64,000 bases of DNA from Veillonella intestinalis (GTDB lineage Bacteria > Bacillota > Negativicutes > Veillonellales > Veillonellaceae): positions 186,001-250,000 of the forward strand of contig NZ_CALPDB010000001.1 of NCBI RefSeq assembly GCF_943193155.1, written 5' to 3'. Position numbers and translations under genes: made by a program. Below the pieces are notes generated by a model, which was not told the DNA's origin, made no database searches, and saw only the letters and a program-made list of their open reading frames with translations. Shown one piece after another: positions 8,465 to 17,885 of this stretch (position 1 is its first letter; every line of letters starts with the position of its first letter).

Positions 8465-9426
8465 TGAGTGATACAACGAAACCAAAACGGTATCGACCAA
8501 TATCTACATTTTTAAAAGAAAAATATGGTGAAAAAGTATATAAATTACCAGTAGCTTTGCCTTTAACTTGTCCGAATCGTGATGGTTCAGCGGGCGTGGG
8601 TGGTTGTGTATTCTGTGGTGAAATTGGAGCTGGTTATGAGAATTTGCCAGCTTCTATGACAGTTCAGGAGCAACTCGTTAAAAATATTGCCCACATTGCG
8701 CCCAAATATAAGGCGTATAAATATATTCCCTATTATCAAAACTTTAGCAATACCTATCTAGATCCAGAGCGTTTCAGGGCTTATATGGAAGCAGGTTGTA
8801 TTGATAGCACCGTTGGCTTGGCTATAGCTACACGACCAGATTGTATTAATGATACCTATTTAGAGATTCTACAAGATATTAAAGAAACCTATGGTGTCGA
8901 TATATATTTAGAATACGGTTTACAATCGGTCAATTATCATACTTTAGAAAAAATAAATCGTGGTCATGGCATGGCTGAATTTATTGATGCGGTGTTGCGC
9001 ACTAAACGATATGGTTTTAGCGTGTGCGTCCATATGATTGTTAATTTGCCGTGGGATACGATGACTGATACGGTAGAAGGAGCCCGTATGTTGACTGCTT
9101 TAGGCGTTGATCAGGTGAAACTTCATGCACTGTATATTGTTAAAAACACACTTATGGCGAAGTGGTATGAAGAAGGGCAGTTTACTTTGATTAGTGCTGA
9201 TGAATATATTGAGCGGGTAATTGCCTTTTTGCGCAATCTAGATGAACAGATTGTATTGCAGCGCTTAGTTGGCCGAGCTCCAGAAGAAAATACCTTGTTT
9301 ACTAATTGGTCCATGGGCTGGTGGCGTATTCAAGAAGAAATAGAACGGCGCATGGAAGAACGAGATGTGCGTCAAGGTGATTTATGTAATTACTTAAATG
9401 GCTCAGCTGTACGTAAATTTTTATAG
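8464..9426 (+). CDS. Radical SAM protein, TIGR01212/YtqA family
   Basis: 320 residues. The cysteines are in the spacing CX11CX2C at Cys36, Cys48 and Cys51 (TCPNRDGSAGVGGCVFC), rather than the usual CX3CX2C. This matches the YtqA/TIGR01212 and Elp3-like branch. Later motifs (EYGLQSVNYHTLEKINRGH, VCVHMIVNLPWDT) fit the radical SAM barrel. The substrate is uncertain; the family is suspected to act on RNA. It is coupled to the preceding radical SAM gene by a one-base overlap and followed after 14 bases by phoH. Confidence 0.85.
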   Translation: MSDTTKPKRYRPISTFLKEKYGEKVYKLPVALPLTCPNRDGSAGVGGCVFCGEIGAGYENLPASMTVQEQLVKNIAHIAPKYKAYKYIPYYQNFSNTYLDPERFRAYMEAGCIDSTVGLAIATRPDCINDTYLEILQDIKETYGVDIYLEYGLQSVNYHTLEKINRGHGMAEFIDAVLRTKRYGFSVCVHMIVNLPWDTMTDTVEGARMLTALGVDQVKLHALYIVKNTLMAKWYEEGQFTLISADEYIERVIAFLRNLDEQIVLQRLVGRAPEENTLFTNWSMGWWRIQEEIERRMEERDVRQGDLCNYLNGSAVRKFL

Positions 9427-9440
9427 CAAAGGAGAAGTGT

Positions 9441-10454
9441 ATGACGGAACGAACATTTACGTTTCCTCGATATGAAATGGCAGGCCCTATTTTAGGTTTG
9501 CAAGAGCGTCATTTAAAAATTATGGTAGAAGAGTTACCTTGCCAAGTAGTGAGTCGTGGCGATACGTTACAACTGAAAGGTGAGGACGAGATTGTCAATC
9601 AATTTTGGCGAGTATTAGAGGAATTAGTATTCCTTTATAATGAAAGTAGTGCCATCACGGAGCAGCAAATTCGTATGGCTGTAAAAATGGTAAAAAGTGG
9701 TAAAGCTGATTTATTGCATACCATGTTTGAAGATACAATTAATGTGACTATTAAAGGGCGCATGATTACTCCTAAAACTGAAGGGCAAAAGGTATATGTC
9801 GATAGTATTCGTCGCAATACGATTACTTTTGGCATAGGGCCAGCTGGTACGGGCAAAACCTTTTTAGCCGTGGCATTAGCTGCTTTTTACTTGAAGAATC
9901 GTGATGTAGAGCGCATTATTTTAACACGGCCTGCGGTAGAAGCGGGTGAAAAACTTGGCTATTTACCAGGGGATTTGAAAGAGAAAGTAGATCCTTATTT
10001 ACGTCCTTTATATGATGCGCTTAATGATATGTTTGGTTTAGAGCAAGTGGATCGTTTCATGATGAAAGGTATCATTGAAGTAGCTCCTCTTGCGTATATG
10101 CGTGGGCGTACCTTAGAAAATGCTTTTATTATCCTTGATGAGGCCCAGAATACAACACCGGAACAGATGAAAATGTTTTTAACTCGTTTAGGGAATAATT
10201 CTAAAATGGTTATTAATGGTGACCGTACTCAAATTGACTTACCAGGTCGGATGATTTCTGGTTTAGTAGAAGCTGAAAAGGTATTAAAAGGTTTGGCTGG
10301 TATTTCTATGGTACATTTCACCGATGAAGATGTAGTGCGTCATGATTTGGTAAGTAAAATTATTCGTGCCTACGAGCGCTATGAAGGCATAAAAACAAGT
10401 CGTGAGATTGCTAAAGAGGCAGCTAAAGCAATGAATAAAGAGACAAACGAGTAA
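9441..10454 (+). CDS. phoH: PhoH-like ATPase
   Basis: 337-residue cytoplasmic P-loop ATPase. Walker A is GPAGTGKTFLAVALA and Walker B is FIILDEAQNTT, followed by a typical helicase-like sensor region (KMVINGDRTQIDLP). The N-terminal ~100 residues are the KH-like domain seen in Firmicutes PhoH. The biochemical role is unsettled; linkage with ybeY and era points to RNA metabolism. The ATG is preceded by AAAGGAG at good spacing. It sits first in the phoH-ybeY-era cluster conserved across Firmicutes. Confidence 0.93.
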   Translation: MTERTFTFPRYEMAGPILGLQERHLKIMVEELPCQVVSRGDTLQLKGEDEIVNQFWRVLEELVFLYNESSAITEQQIRMAVKMVKSGKADLLHTMFEDTINVTIKGRMITPKTEGQKVYVDSIRRNTITFGIGPAGTGKTFLAVALAAFYLKNRDVERIILTRPAVEAGEKLGYLPGDLKEKVDPYLRPLYDALNDMFGLEQVDRFMMKGIIEVAPLAYMRGRTLENAFIILDEAQNTTPEQMKMFLTRLGNNSKMVINGDRTQIDLPGRMISGLVEAEKVLKGLAGISMVHFTDEDVVRHDLVSKIIRAYERYEGIKTSREIAKEAAKAMNKETNE

Positions 10455-10530
10455 TGATTGTGAATATGGGGACCTTGATGATTTAATTACTCAATATAGT
10501 GAGGCAAGACAGTATAAAGGAGTATGTATT

Positions 10531-11007
10531 GTGGACGTAACAATCAGTTATGCAGAAGGCATACAGATGGAAACAGCATATGAAGATATTATTTATAAAG
10601 TATGTGCTGAAGTGAGCAAAGTATATGGACTCAGTGATGAAGAAGAATTAAGTGTTTTATTATGTGATAATGAATATATTCATGGCTTGAATAAAACTTA
10701 TCGAGGGATTGATAGACCTACTGATGTGCTTTCCTTTGCCCTTAATGAAGGGGAAGAAGAGGATGGCGAAGAAGAATCCCATTTGCTAGGGGATTTAATT
10801 ATTTCCTTAGAGCGAACAGCTGAACAGGCAAAGGAATATGGACATCCATTTGAACGGGAATTAGCTTATTTAACGGTCCATGGTTGTTTACATATTTTAG
10901 GTTATGATCACATGACTGACGAGGATAAAAAAGAAATGCGTCAGGAAGAAGAGTTTGTATTAGGTAATTTAGGTTATGTGCGGGAGGATGCACCATATAA
11001 TGAATAA
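10531..11007 (+). CDS. ybeY: Endoribonuclease YbeY
   Basis: 158 residues. The zinc site is complete in HGCLHILGYDH near the C-terminus (three histidines). YbeY is a single-strand RNase involved in 16S rRNA maturation and ribosome quality control. The start is a GTG at 10531, with AAAGGAG 8 bases upstream; there is no in-frame ATG nearby. An acidic stretch (GEEEDGEEESHLL) precedes the core. The gene overlaps era by 8 bases, fitting a shared role in 30S assembly. Confidence 0.95.
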   Translation: MDVTISYAEGIQMETAYEDIIYKVCAEVSKVYGLSDEEELSVLLCDNEYIHGLNKTYRGIDRPTDVLSFALNEGEEEDGEEESHLLGDLIISLERTAEQAKEYGHPFERELAYLTVHGCLHILGYDHMTDEDKKEMRQEEEFVLGNLGYVREDAPYNE

Positions 11008-11896
11008 AGATAAACATTTTAAATCGGGTTTTGTGGCCGTAGTGGGACGTCCTAATGTGGGAAAGTCAACTTTAATTAATGCATTAATTGGCGATAAGAT
11101 TGTCATTGTTTCTGATAAAGCACAAACCACGCGCAATCGAATTGTTTGCGTATATATGGATGAGAAAAAACAAATTGTGTTTATGGATACGCCAGGTATT
11201 CACAAGCCAAAGCATAAATTAGGGGAATTTATGGTAAAAGCGGCTGTTGATTCTTTAAAAGAAGTGGAAGCCGTGTTATTCCTAGTAGCGGGTAATGAAA
11301 AGCGTGGCCCAGGGGATAACTTTATTATTGAACAACTTAAAAATGTAAATGTACCTGTATTTTTAGTCATTAATAAGATTGATACCCTATCTAAAGAACA
11401 AATTTTAGAAGTCATTGTGGAATATCAAAATTTATATCCTTTTGAAGGTATTATTCCTATTTCAGCCTTAGAAAAAGATAATATTCAAGAGGTACTACAA
11501 GTATTAGAGACTGTATTACCCGAAGGTCCACAGTACTTTCCAGAAGATATGATTACGGATCAGCCAGAGCGTTTGATTATTGCGGATATTGTCCGTGAAA
11601 AGATTCTTCTTAAAACAAGAGAGGAAATTCCTCATGCCATTGCTGTAGATGTCGATGAAATGAAGCAACGTCCTGATGGAACGACGTATATTCGTGCAAC
11701 TATCTATTGCGAACGAGACTCTCAAAAGGGTATAATAATCGGTAAAAAAGGAAGTATGCTCCGCGAATTAGGGGCTGAAGCTCGTACTGATGTGGAACGC
11801 TTATTAGCGACAAAAGTATATCTTGATTTATGGGTTAAAGTGAAAAAAGATTGGCGTAATAAATCGGGAATGCTCTCCGAATTTGGTTATGAATAA
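11000..11896 (+). CDS. era: GTPase Era
   Basis: 298-residue ribosome-assembly GTPase that binds the 3' end of 16S rRNA. G1 is GRPNVGKST (residues 16-24), G3 is DTPGIH, G4 is NKID. The C-terminal KH domain carries GIIIGKKGSMLRELG. The start at 11000 gives the family's normal N-terminus; two upstream in-frame ATGs (10976, 10988) add nonconserved residues. GGGAGG lies 12 bases upstream, slightly far, but translation can couple to ybeY, whose stop it overlaps. Confidence 0.96.
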   Translation: MNKDKHFKSGFVAVVGRPNVGKSTLINALIGDKIVIVSDKAQTTRNRIVCVYMDEKKQIVFMDTPGIHKPKHKLGEFMVKAAVDSLKEVEAVLFLVAGNEKRGPGDNFIIEQLKNVNVPVFLVINKIDTLSKEQILEVIVEYQNLYPFEGIIPISALEKDNIQEVLQVLETVLPEGPQYFPEDMITDQPERLIIADIVREKILLKTREEIPHAIAVDVDEMKQRPDGTTYIRATIYCERDSQKGIIIGKKGSMLRELGAEARTDVERLLATKVYLDLWVKVKKDWRNKSGMLSEFGYE

Positions 11897-11938
11897 TAGA
11901 AAGGACTGATTTGTATCGATACCCCCCTTGAGGCTAGC

Positions 11939-13255
11939 TTGTTAATAGTTGGGCTAGCCGTAATCTGCCTGTTAATGATTAATATTTTAGTATTAGCTAA
12001 ATTCTCATTTGCTCGTCTTAGTGAAGAGCATTTAGATGATATGGAAGATTTAAGTGAAGAAGCTAAAACTTTTTTGCGCAAATTATATCAACGACCAGAG
12101 CGCTTTATTAATACGACGCAATTTTTAATTTTATTTTTTATTGTTTTATTAGCCAGTGTAGGTAGTTCCTTAATTGCGCCTTACATTGATTTGTGGGAAC
12201 AGCAATTAGGCTTAGATAATGAATGGCTTACGAGCCTCTTTGATATTATTATATTGGCTCTTTTTGCTTTAATTATTTTAACTTTTGGCGAGATTATTCC
12301 TAAAGCCTTAGGTTTATCGTTTCCCATCCGCTATGTGCGTTGGACCTCAAAATTTGTAGTGGCACTTGGTGCGATTACTACGCCTTTTGTTTTAGTGGCT
12401 CAATATGTAAGTGCTATTTTATTAAAAAGTTTTGGTACTTTATATAAGAATGAGTTGGACTTAGTTCATACAGAAGAAGAAATACGTATGATGGTTAACC
12501 GCAGTCACTTGGAAGGGCAGTTAGACCAAGTGGAAGGGGAACTCATTGGCAATGTATTTGATTTTGTAGAGCGTATGGCGCGTGAAGTTATGATTCCACG
12601 TCAAGATGTGGATTGCATTTTTGTGGAAGATGATTTTGAAGAAACATTAAAGATTATTTCTGCCACAAGTCATACTCGGTACCCTCTGTGCATGGAAGAT
12701 AAAGACCATGTAATTGGGTTGGTACATATCAAAGATTTAATGGAACAAAAGGAGAAGGCTCGTAAGGATTTACGTTTGGTGCGTCGGGATATTTTGACAA
12801 TTCCAGAAGTTATGAAGCTCTCTGTTTTATTGCAGTATATGCGTACACGACGTATTTATCAGGCCGTTGTAGTTGATGAGTATGGTGGCATGGTAGGCCT
12901 TGTTTGTTTGGAAGATATTATCGAAGAATTAGTCGGTGACATTAAAGACGAACATGAAAATGATTTACCAGCAGTTATGATTAATGACGATGGTACATTT
13001 GATTTTGATGGTAAAGTATTAGTGGATGAAGTTGAATATGCAATGCATGTTGACTTTAATGATCCAGAAGAAGATACTATTGGTGGCTATATTTTCGGGA
13101 TTTTAGAGCGTACGCCTGTAGTAGGTGATACCGTAGAAGTGGAAGGCTATATTTTTAAAGTTACTGAAATGCAAGGGTATCGTATTGCCCGTTTAAAAGC
13201 CACACCAGCGCCACCAAAGGATGATGCGGTGCTATCTGAGGAAGAATCTTCATGA
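11939..13255 (+). CDS. CNNM/CorC-type transporter with CBS pair (HlyC/CorC family)
   Basis: About 438 residues. The N-terminal CNNM membrane domain has about four hydrophobic segments. Two CBS domains follow (residues ~220-340, with MIPRQDVDCIFV and VVVDEYGGMVGLVCLEDIIEELVGDI), and then a CorC_HlyC C-terminal domain (DTIGGYIFGILERTPVVGD). Relatives are implicated in Mg2+/Co2+ handling. The start is uncertain: TTG at 11939 lacks a ribosome site, while AAAGGA at 11900 sits before an upstream in-frame segment reading IDTPLEAS. The stop overlaps recO (ATGA). Confidence 0.88.
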   Translation: MLIVGLAVICLLMINILVLAKFSFARLSEEHLDDMEDLSEEAKTFLRKLYQRPERFINTTQFLILFFIVLLASVGSSLIAPYIDLWEQQLGLDNEWLTSLFDIIILALFALIILTFGEIIPKALGLSFPIRYVRWTSKFVVALGAITTPFVLVAQYVSAILLKSFGTLYKNELDLVHTEEEIRMMVNRSHLEGQLDQVEGELIGNVFDFVERMAREVMIPRQDVDCIFVEDDFEETLKIISATSHTRYPLCMEDKDHVIGLVHIKDLMEQKEKARKDLRLVRRDILTIPEVMKLSVLLQYMRTRRIYQAVVVDEYGGMVGLVCLEDIIEELVGDIKDEHENDLPAVMINDDGTFDFDGKVLVDEVEYAMHVDFNDPEEDTIGGYIFGILERTPVVGDTVEVEGYIFKVTEMQGYRIARLKATPAPPKDDAVLSEEESS

Positions 13256-13968
13256 GTACGGCTAAGCTGACGCTTAATTGTGATGCTATTGTATTGTATC
13301 GGCGTAAGCGTAAAACGTATTCCATAGTGACGTTCTTGACAAAACAACGAGGTATTGTTAGTTGTTCCATACCTCAGCGACGGTGGCAAACCTTAAAAAA
13401 TGTTGGGTACTTACAGCCTTTTAGTAAGGTATATATAACCTTGAGTCCTAACGGTGAATACTATGAGTTGCAGCAAATAGATGGCATCTATTTAATTCGC
13501 TCGATTGAAAGTGATTTAGATAGTATTTGTTATGCTGCTTTTGGTGGTGAATTAATTAGTTCTGCCTTTGCACAAGGCGAAGTCGATTTAGCCTTATATG
13601 ATTTGGTGGTTCGTTTTTCAAAATTAATTCAATCGAAGCCTGTGCCTTTAGCGGTCATTTTATTAGGTTGGCAGTTATTGAGTATAGCTGGCTTTATTCC
13701 ATCGGCTAAGGCTTATGCGCAAACGGATGGAGTGACACGCTTTATGGCTGAGTTTAAAGGTAGTACAGGGTTTAATTTATCTACAAAAGCTCAAGCAGCA
13801 TTAGGTGAGATTTTGAATTATAATTGGCAACCCGATTTAGTGGTACAGTTACCACGTTCCTTGTGGCAAGAATTAGAGCGAGGTTTGTTTGCCTATGCTA
13901 CGATGCAATTAGGTGAGGAGTTAAGTTCGTTACGATTTTTATATGACATGAAGGCAAAAGCATTTTAA
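13252..13968 (+). CDS. recO: DNA repair protein RecO
   Basis: 238 residues, with an N-terminal OB fold (LNCDAIVLYRRKRKTYSIVTFLT) and a helical C-terminal domain. RecO loads RecA onto SSB-coated DNA and anneals strands in the RecFOR pathway. The start overlaps the preceding stop by 4 bases (ATGA). No CxxC zinc motif is present in the C-terminal half, where some RecO proteins carry one. The position after era is the usual Firmicutes arrangement. Similarity is modest, so the call rests partly on context. Confidence 0.88.
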   Translation: MSTAKLTLNCDAIVLYRRKRKTYSIVTFLTKQRGIVSCSIPQRRWQTLKNVGYLQPFSKVYITLSPNGEYYELQQIDGIYLIRSIESDLDSICYAAFGGELISSAFAQGEVDLALYDLVVRFSKLIQSKPVPLAVILLGWQLLSIAGFIPSAKAYAQTDGVTRFMAEFKGSTGFNLSTKAQAALGEILNYNWQPDLVVQLPRSLWQELERGLFAYATMQLGEELSSLRFLYDMKAKAF

Positions 13969-14010
13969 AATATTAGAATACGTTACTTCTCAATACACAA
14001 CGTTTTTTAG

Positions 14011-14039
14011 TTGACAATATAAACGGGACTTGGTATTGT
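14011..14039 (+). promoter_or_regulatory. Promoter of glyQS
   Basis: TTGACA (14011-14016), a 17-base spacer, and TATTGT (14034-14039). The leader to the glyQ start is only about 40 bases, too short for a T-box, although many Firmicutes glyQS operons carry one. Confidence 0.65.
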
Positions 14040-14086
14040 AACAGAAGTTATAGTCCGCAACGGATAATAGTTTAGGAGGAATGGAC

Positions 14087-14962
14087 ATGACATTTCAAGA
14101 GATAATTTGGAATCTCCAAAAATTTTGGGCAGAGCAAGGCTGTATTTCACAGCAACCATATGATATTGAAAAAGGGGCTGGTACGATGAACCCAGCGACC
14201 TTTTTACATGCAATTGGGCCAGAACCTTGGGCCGTTTGTTATGTAGAACCGTCCCGTCGTCCTGCTGATGGCCGTTATGGGGATAACCCAAACCGTTTAT
14301 TTCAACATCATCAATTTCAGGTGATTATTAAACCATCGCCTGATAATATTCAGGAATTATATTTAAAAAGCCTAGAGACTTTGGGTATTCATCCAGAAGA
14401 TCATGACATTCGTTTTGTAGAAGATAACTGGGAATCGCCAACGTTAGGCGCTTGGGGCCTTGGCTGGGAAGTATGGCTCGATGGTATGGAAGTTACTCAG
14501 TTTACCTACTTCCAACAAGTAGGGAGTATTGATGTAAAACCTGTATCGGTTGAAATTACGTATGGTTTAGAACGCTTAGCTATGTATATTCAAGGCGTAG
14601 AAAATGTATACGATTTAAGATGGAATGATACCATTACTTATGGTGACATTTGGCATTTGAATGAAGTTGAGCAATCTGCATATAACTTTGAGTTAGCGGA
14701 TACAGAGATGTTATTTACTTTATTTGAAATGTATGAAAAAGAAGCAAAGCGCATTTGTGGTGAAGGATACATTTTGCCAGCCTATGACTATGTATTAAAA
14801 TGCTCACATACCTTTAATTTATTAGACTCTCGTGGCGCTATTAGTATTAGTGAACGTACTGCTTTTATTGGCCGTGTACGTAATTTAGCTCGTATTTGTG
14901 CACAAGCTTATTTAGCTAAACGCGAAGAATTAGGATTCCCTCTGTTGAAAGGAGATAAGTAA
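14087..14962 (+). CDS. glyQ: Glycyl-tRNA synthetase alpha subunit
   Basis: 291 residues. The alpha chain carries the class II catalytic core of the bacterial alpha2beta2 enzyme. Family text is unmistakable: [15 protein letters not shown] at the N-terminus, [17 protein letters not shown], and [18 protein letters not shown]. The start at 14087 has AGGAGG 6 bases upstream; the ATG at 14081 directly abuts the ribosome site. It ends 1 base before glyS, with GGAGATAAG serving glyS. Confidence 0.97.
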   Translation: MTFQEIIWNLQKFWAEQGCISQQPYDIEKGAGTMNPATFLHAIGPEPWAVCYVEPSRRPADGRYGDNPNRLFQHHQFQVIIKPSPDNIQELYLKSLETLGIHPEDHDIRFVEDNWESPTLGAWGLGWEVWLDGMEVTQFTYFQQVGSIDVKPVSVEITYGLERLAMYIQGVENVYDLRWNDTITYGDIWHLNEVEQSAYNFELADTEMLFTLFEMYEKEAKRICGEGYILPAYDYVLKCSHTFNLLDSRGAISISERTAFIGRVRNLARICAQAYLAKREELGFPLLKGDK

Positions 14963-14963
14963 T

Positions 14964-17015
14964 ATGGCAAAAGATGTATTATTTGAAATTGGCGCTGAAG
15001 AAATTCCTGCCGGCGCTATGCCAGGCATTTTAGCCCAGCTTAAAACTTTAGCAGAGAATAAATTAGCTGAACATCATTTAAACTATGGTAGCATTCGTAC
15101 TATGGGAACACCACGTCGCATTACATTGTTAGTAGATGGTGTGGCTGATATGTCCGAAGAATTGAGTGAACGTCATAAGGGGCCTTCTGCTAGTATCGCC
15201 TTTGATGGTGATGGCAATCCGACTAAAGCCGCTATTGGCTTTGCTCGTGGTAAAGGCCTTGATGTAGCTGATTTAGTAGTAGAAGATGGCTATATTTATG
15301 CGGAAACTAAAACTGCTGGCGTAGCAGCGATGGATATTTTTACAGAAGTATTGCCTCAACTAATTCATGACTTGAGTTTTCCTAAATCCATGCACTGGGG
15401 CAATTTAGATGATAAATTTATTCGTCCTGTACGTTGGATTTTAGCCTTATTAGATACGGAAGTAATTCCAGTGGAATTTGCTGGTGTTCGTTCTTCTAAT
15501 TTTAGCCGTGGTCATCGTTTCTTAGGGGAACGTGGTGTTTTAGTGCAACATCCTGCGGACTACATTCAAAACTTGGAGGCTAATTTTGTCATTGTCGACC
15601 AAGAATTACGTCGTGATATGATTACTAAACAGCTAAAAGAGTTAGCGGCTAGCAAAGAAGCTGCTATTGTGTGGGATGAAGATTTGCTAGAAGAAGTACT
15701 ATATTTAGTAGAATATCCAACAGCTCTTTGTGGCACTTTTGATGAAAGTTATTTGAATTTACCTGATGCAGCAGTTATTACACCAATGAAAGATCATCAG
15801 CGATATTTCCCATTAGTATCTAAAGAGGGTAAATTATTACCTATGTTCTTGACGGTTCGTAATGGGGATAGTAAAAGTCTTGATGTAGTGGCGGCTGGTA
15901 ATGAGCGGGTATTACGGGCGCGTCTTGATGATGCTAAATTCTTCTTTAATGAAGATCGTAAAAAAGCATTAGCAGATCGTTCCGAAGGCTTAACAAAGAT
16001 TGTATTCCAAGAAGGTCTTGGTAATTTAGCCGATAAAACAGAACGCTTATTAGCTCTTGGCGAAGAGTTTGGTGAAGCTTGTGGTCTTGGTGAAGATGCT
16101 ATGGTAGAACTCGAACGAGCTACCATTTTAGCTAAAACTGATTTAACGACTGGTATGGTAACTGAATTTACTGAGTTACAAGGGGTAATTGGTAAAGAAT
16201 ATGCGCTATTAGATAGGGAGTCTCCAGAAGTAGCAGAAGCTATTTTTGAACAATATTTACCTCGGTTTGCTGGCGATATATTACCGCAAACTCCAGCTGG
16301 TAAAGTATTGAGCATTATTGATAAAGTAGATAATATTGCTGCTACATTTAGCCGTGGTTTAATTCCAACGGGCTCTCAAGATCCATTTGCTCTTCGCCGC
16401 CAAACTATTGGGGTATTAAATATTCTAAGTGAAAGTGCTTTAGATGTTTCTTTAGAACCAGTATGGCGTAAAGATTTAACTTTGCTTGGCGTTGATGAAG
16501 CAAAACATGATGAAATTGTGGCTCAGTTGGCTCATTTCTTTATTCTTCGTTTGAAAAATATTTATTTAGATCGCCAAATTCCTCATGACGTGATTGAACT
16601 AGTGTTATCTAATGCGGATGTTACTGTAGCCAAGGCTGATGGGTTAGCTAAAGCCATTATGAACCATCGCATTGATGAAAATGTTGAATTAGTACAAGCC
16701 TTTACTCGTATGTATAACTTAGTTAAAGAGGTAGATTATACAGCGGTTGATGAGACTTTATTTGAAGATAAAGCTGAAAATGAGTTATTCCAAGCAGCTA
16801 TTAATGCTTATGAAATGTCTCAAACTGCGTTAGAAGCTAAGGATTATGCTAAAGTGGTGTCCTTACCTGAAACTTTAGTGCCAGCTATTAATAATTTCTT
16901 TGAAGCAGTTATGGTTATGGCTGAAAATCCGGCGATTAAAGCTAATCGTTTACAATTAGTTCGTTTAGCTTACGAAGTGATGGCTGTGATTGGTAATATT
17001 AGCGCTTTAAAATAA
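14964..17015 (+). CDS. glyS: Glycyl-tRNA synthetase beta subunit
   Basis: 683 residues, full length for the family. It begins DVLFEIGAEEIPAG and includes LSFPKSMHWG, FIRPVRWILALL, and a C-terminal tRNA-binding/HD-like region (GLIPTGSQDPFALRRQTIGVLNIL). It forms the heterotetrameric enzyme with GlyQ. The ATG at 14964 follows GGAGA at suitable spacing. glyQS together make a two-gene operon. Confidence 0.97.
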   Translation: MAKDVLFEIGAEEIPAGAMPGILAQLKTLAENKLAEHHLNYGSIRTMGTPRRITLLVDGVADMSEELSERHKGPSASIAFDGDGNPTKAAIGFARGKGLDVADLVVEDGYIYAETKTAGVAAMDIFTEVLPQLIHDLSFPKSMHWGNLDDKFIRPVRWILALLDTEVIPVEFAGVRSSNFSRGHRFLGERGVLVQHPADYIQNLEANFVIVDQELRRDMITKQLKELAASKEAAIVWDEDLLEEVLYLVEYPTALCGTFDESYLNLPDAAVITPMKDHQRYFPLVSKEGKLLPMFLTVRNGDSKSLDVVAAGNERVLRARLDDAKFFFNEDRKKALADRSEGLTKIVFQEGLGNLADKTERLLALGEEFGEACGLGEDAMVELERATILAKTDLTTGMVTEFTELQGVIGKEYALLDRESPEVAEAIFEQYLPRFAGDILPQTPAGKVLSIIDKVDNIAATFSRGLIPTGSQDPFALRRQTIGVLNILSESALDVSLEPVWRKDLTLLGVDEAKHDEIVAQLAHFFILRLKNIYLDRQIPHDVIELVLSNADVTVAKADGLAKAIMNHRIDENVELVQAFTRMYNLVKEVDYTAVDETLFEDKAENELFQAAINAYEMSQTALEAKDYAKVVSLPETLVPAINNFFEAVMVMAENPAIKANRLQLVRLAYEVMAVIGNISALK

Positions 17016-17030
17016 AAGTGAAAATAAAGC

Positions 17031-17060
17031 TTGCTATTTTAGCATAGTATGTGATAAAAT
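17031..17060 (+). promoter_or_regulatory. Promoter of rplS
   Basis: TTGCTA (17031-17036), an 18-base spacer, and TAAAAT (17055-17060) with an upstream TG (extended -10). It is placed between glyS and rplS, giving a leader of about 68 bases. Confidence 0.55.
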
Positions 17061-17134
17061 AGTAACGTTAATTTGAGATAGTCCGCTGCCTATGAGGTAT
17101 GGGTAAGAATGTCTACAATAAGGAGGAAATAAAA

Positions 17135-17476
17135 GTGAACATTATTAACGTACTTGAGCAAGAACAACTTCGTGCAGACATTCCTGCATTCCGCGCTGGT
17201 GACACCGTTCGTGTACACGTAAAGGTTGTCGAAGGTAGCCGTGAACGTATCCAGGTTTTTGAAGGCTTGGTTATCAACCGTCAAGGTGGTAGCGTTCGAG
17301 AAACTTTCACTGTTCGTCGTATTGCTTCTGGTGTGGGTGTAGAACGTACATTCCCACTTCACAGCCCACGTTTGGCTAAAATCGAAGTTATGCGTCGTGG
17401 TGTTGTTCGTCGTGCTAAATTGTACTACTTACGTAATCTCACTGGTAAAGCTGCGCGTATTCGCGAAAAACGCTAA
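17135..17476 (+). CDS. rplS: Ribosomal protein L19 (bL19)
   Basis: 113 residues. It matches L19 throughout ([52 protein letters not shown]). L19 lies at the 30S-50S interface. The start is a GTG at 17135, with AGGAGG 8 bases upstream; the longer in-frame ATG at 17099 adds residues foreign to L19. It is closed by a strong terminator. In many bacteria rplS follows trmD; here it follows glyS. Confidence 0.97.
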   Translation: MNIINVLEQEQLRADIPAFRAGDTVRVHVKVVEGSRERIQVFEGLVINRQGGSVRETFTVRRIASGVGVERTFPLHSPRLAKIEVMRRGVVRRAKLYYLRNLTGKAARIREKR

Positions 17477-17488
17477 TTACAAAGATAG

Positions 17489-17518
17489 AGGGCTGCCTAT
17501 GGCAGCCCTTTATTTTTT
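17489..17518 (+). terminator. Rho-independent terminator of rplS
   Basis: AGGGCTGCC (17489-17497), loop TAT, GGCAGCCCT (17501-17509), then a T-rich run ATTTTTT. Confidence 0.92.
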
Positions 17519-17885
17519 GCTATAATGAAGATATAAGTATTGAATGAAATGGTTAATAAAATTATTGCCTGAATTATTGTCTGAAATTATTGCTTAAATT
17601 CATTGAGTGAATTTATTTTGTATGAGTAAATAAAAAAGTGCTGTATGAGTGAATAAAATTATTAGTCTAAAATACATTCATATATTTTTTATATAAATTT
17701 ACTTAAAATTAACGAATTGCATAATTTTAGATTTTGTTGAAAAATAGAGATAATTTTGACGACATTTTACTGAAGGACAGGTAAAATATATAAATTATTA
17801 TTAAAGAGTAAGTGAATCATTAGTAGTATAATTACAGACTGTATGTATATATTTAAGGTAAAGATAAACGATTGGAGGCGTAGTA
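17519..17885. other. AT-rich intergenic region upstream of rbgA
   Basis: About 370 bases without a gene. Near 17559-17597 a short motif close to AATTATTGYCTGAA recurs about three times. A TATAAT at about 17827 could be the rbgA -10 but lacks a well-spaced -35. No RNA gene or open frame of note is visible. Confidence 0.5.

Noticed and set aside
10455-10530. Small gene between phoH and ybeY
   Set aside because: The readable text upstream of the ybeY GTG has no start codon; the only ATG there opens ten codons. Treated as leader.
13969-14086. T-box riboswitch before glyQS
   Set aside because: Only about 40 leader bases follow the promoter, and there is no T-box sequence or antiterminator.
15797-16315. 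172-codon antisense frame in glyS
   Set aside because: Shadow of glyS, rich in Ser and Arg as expected from complementing its codons.
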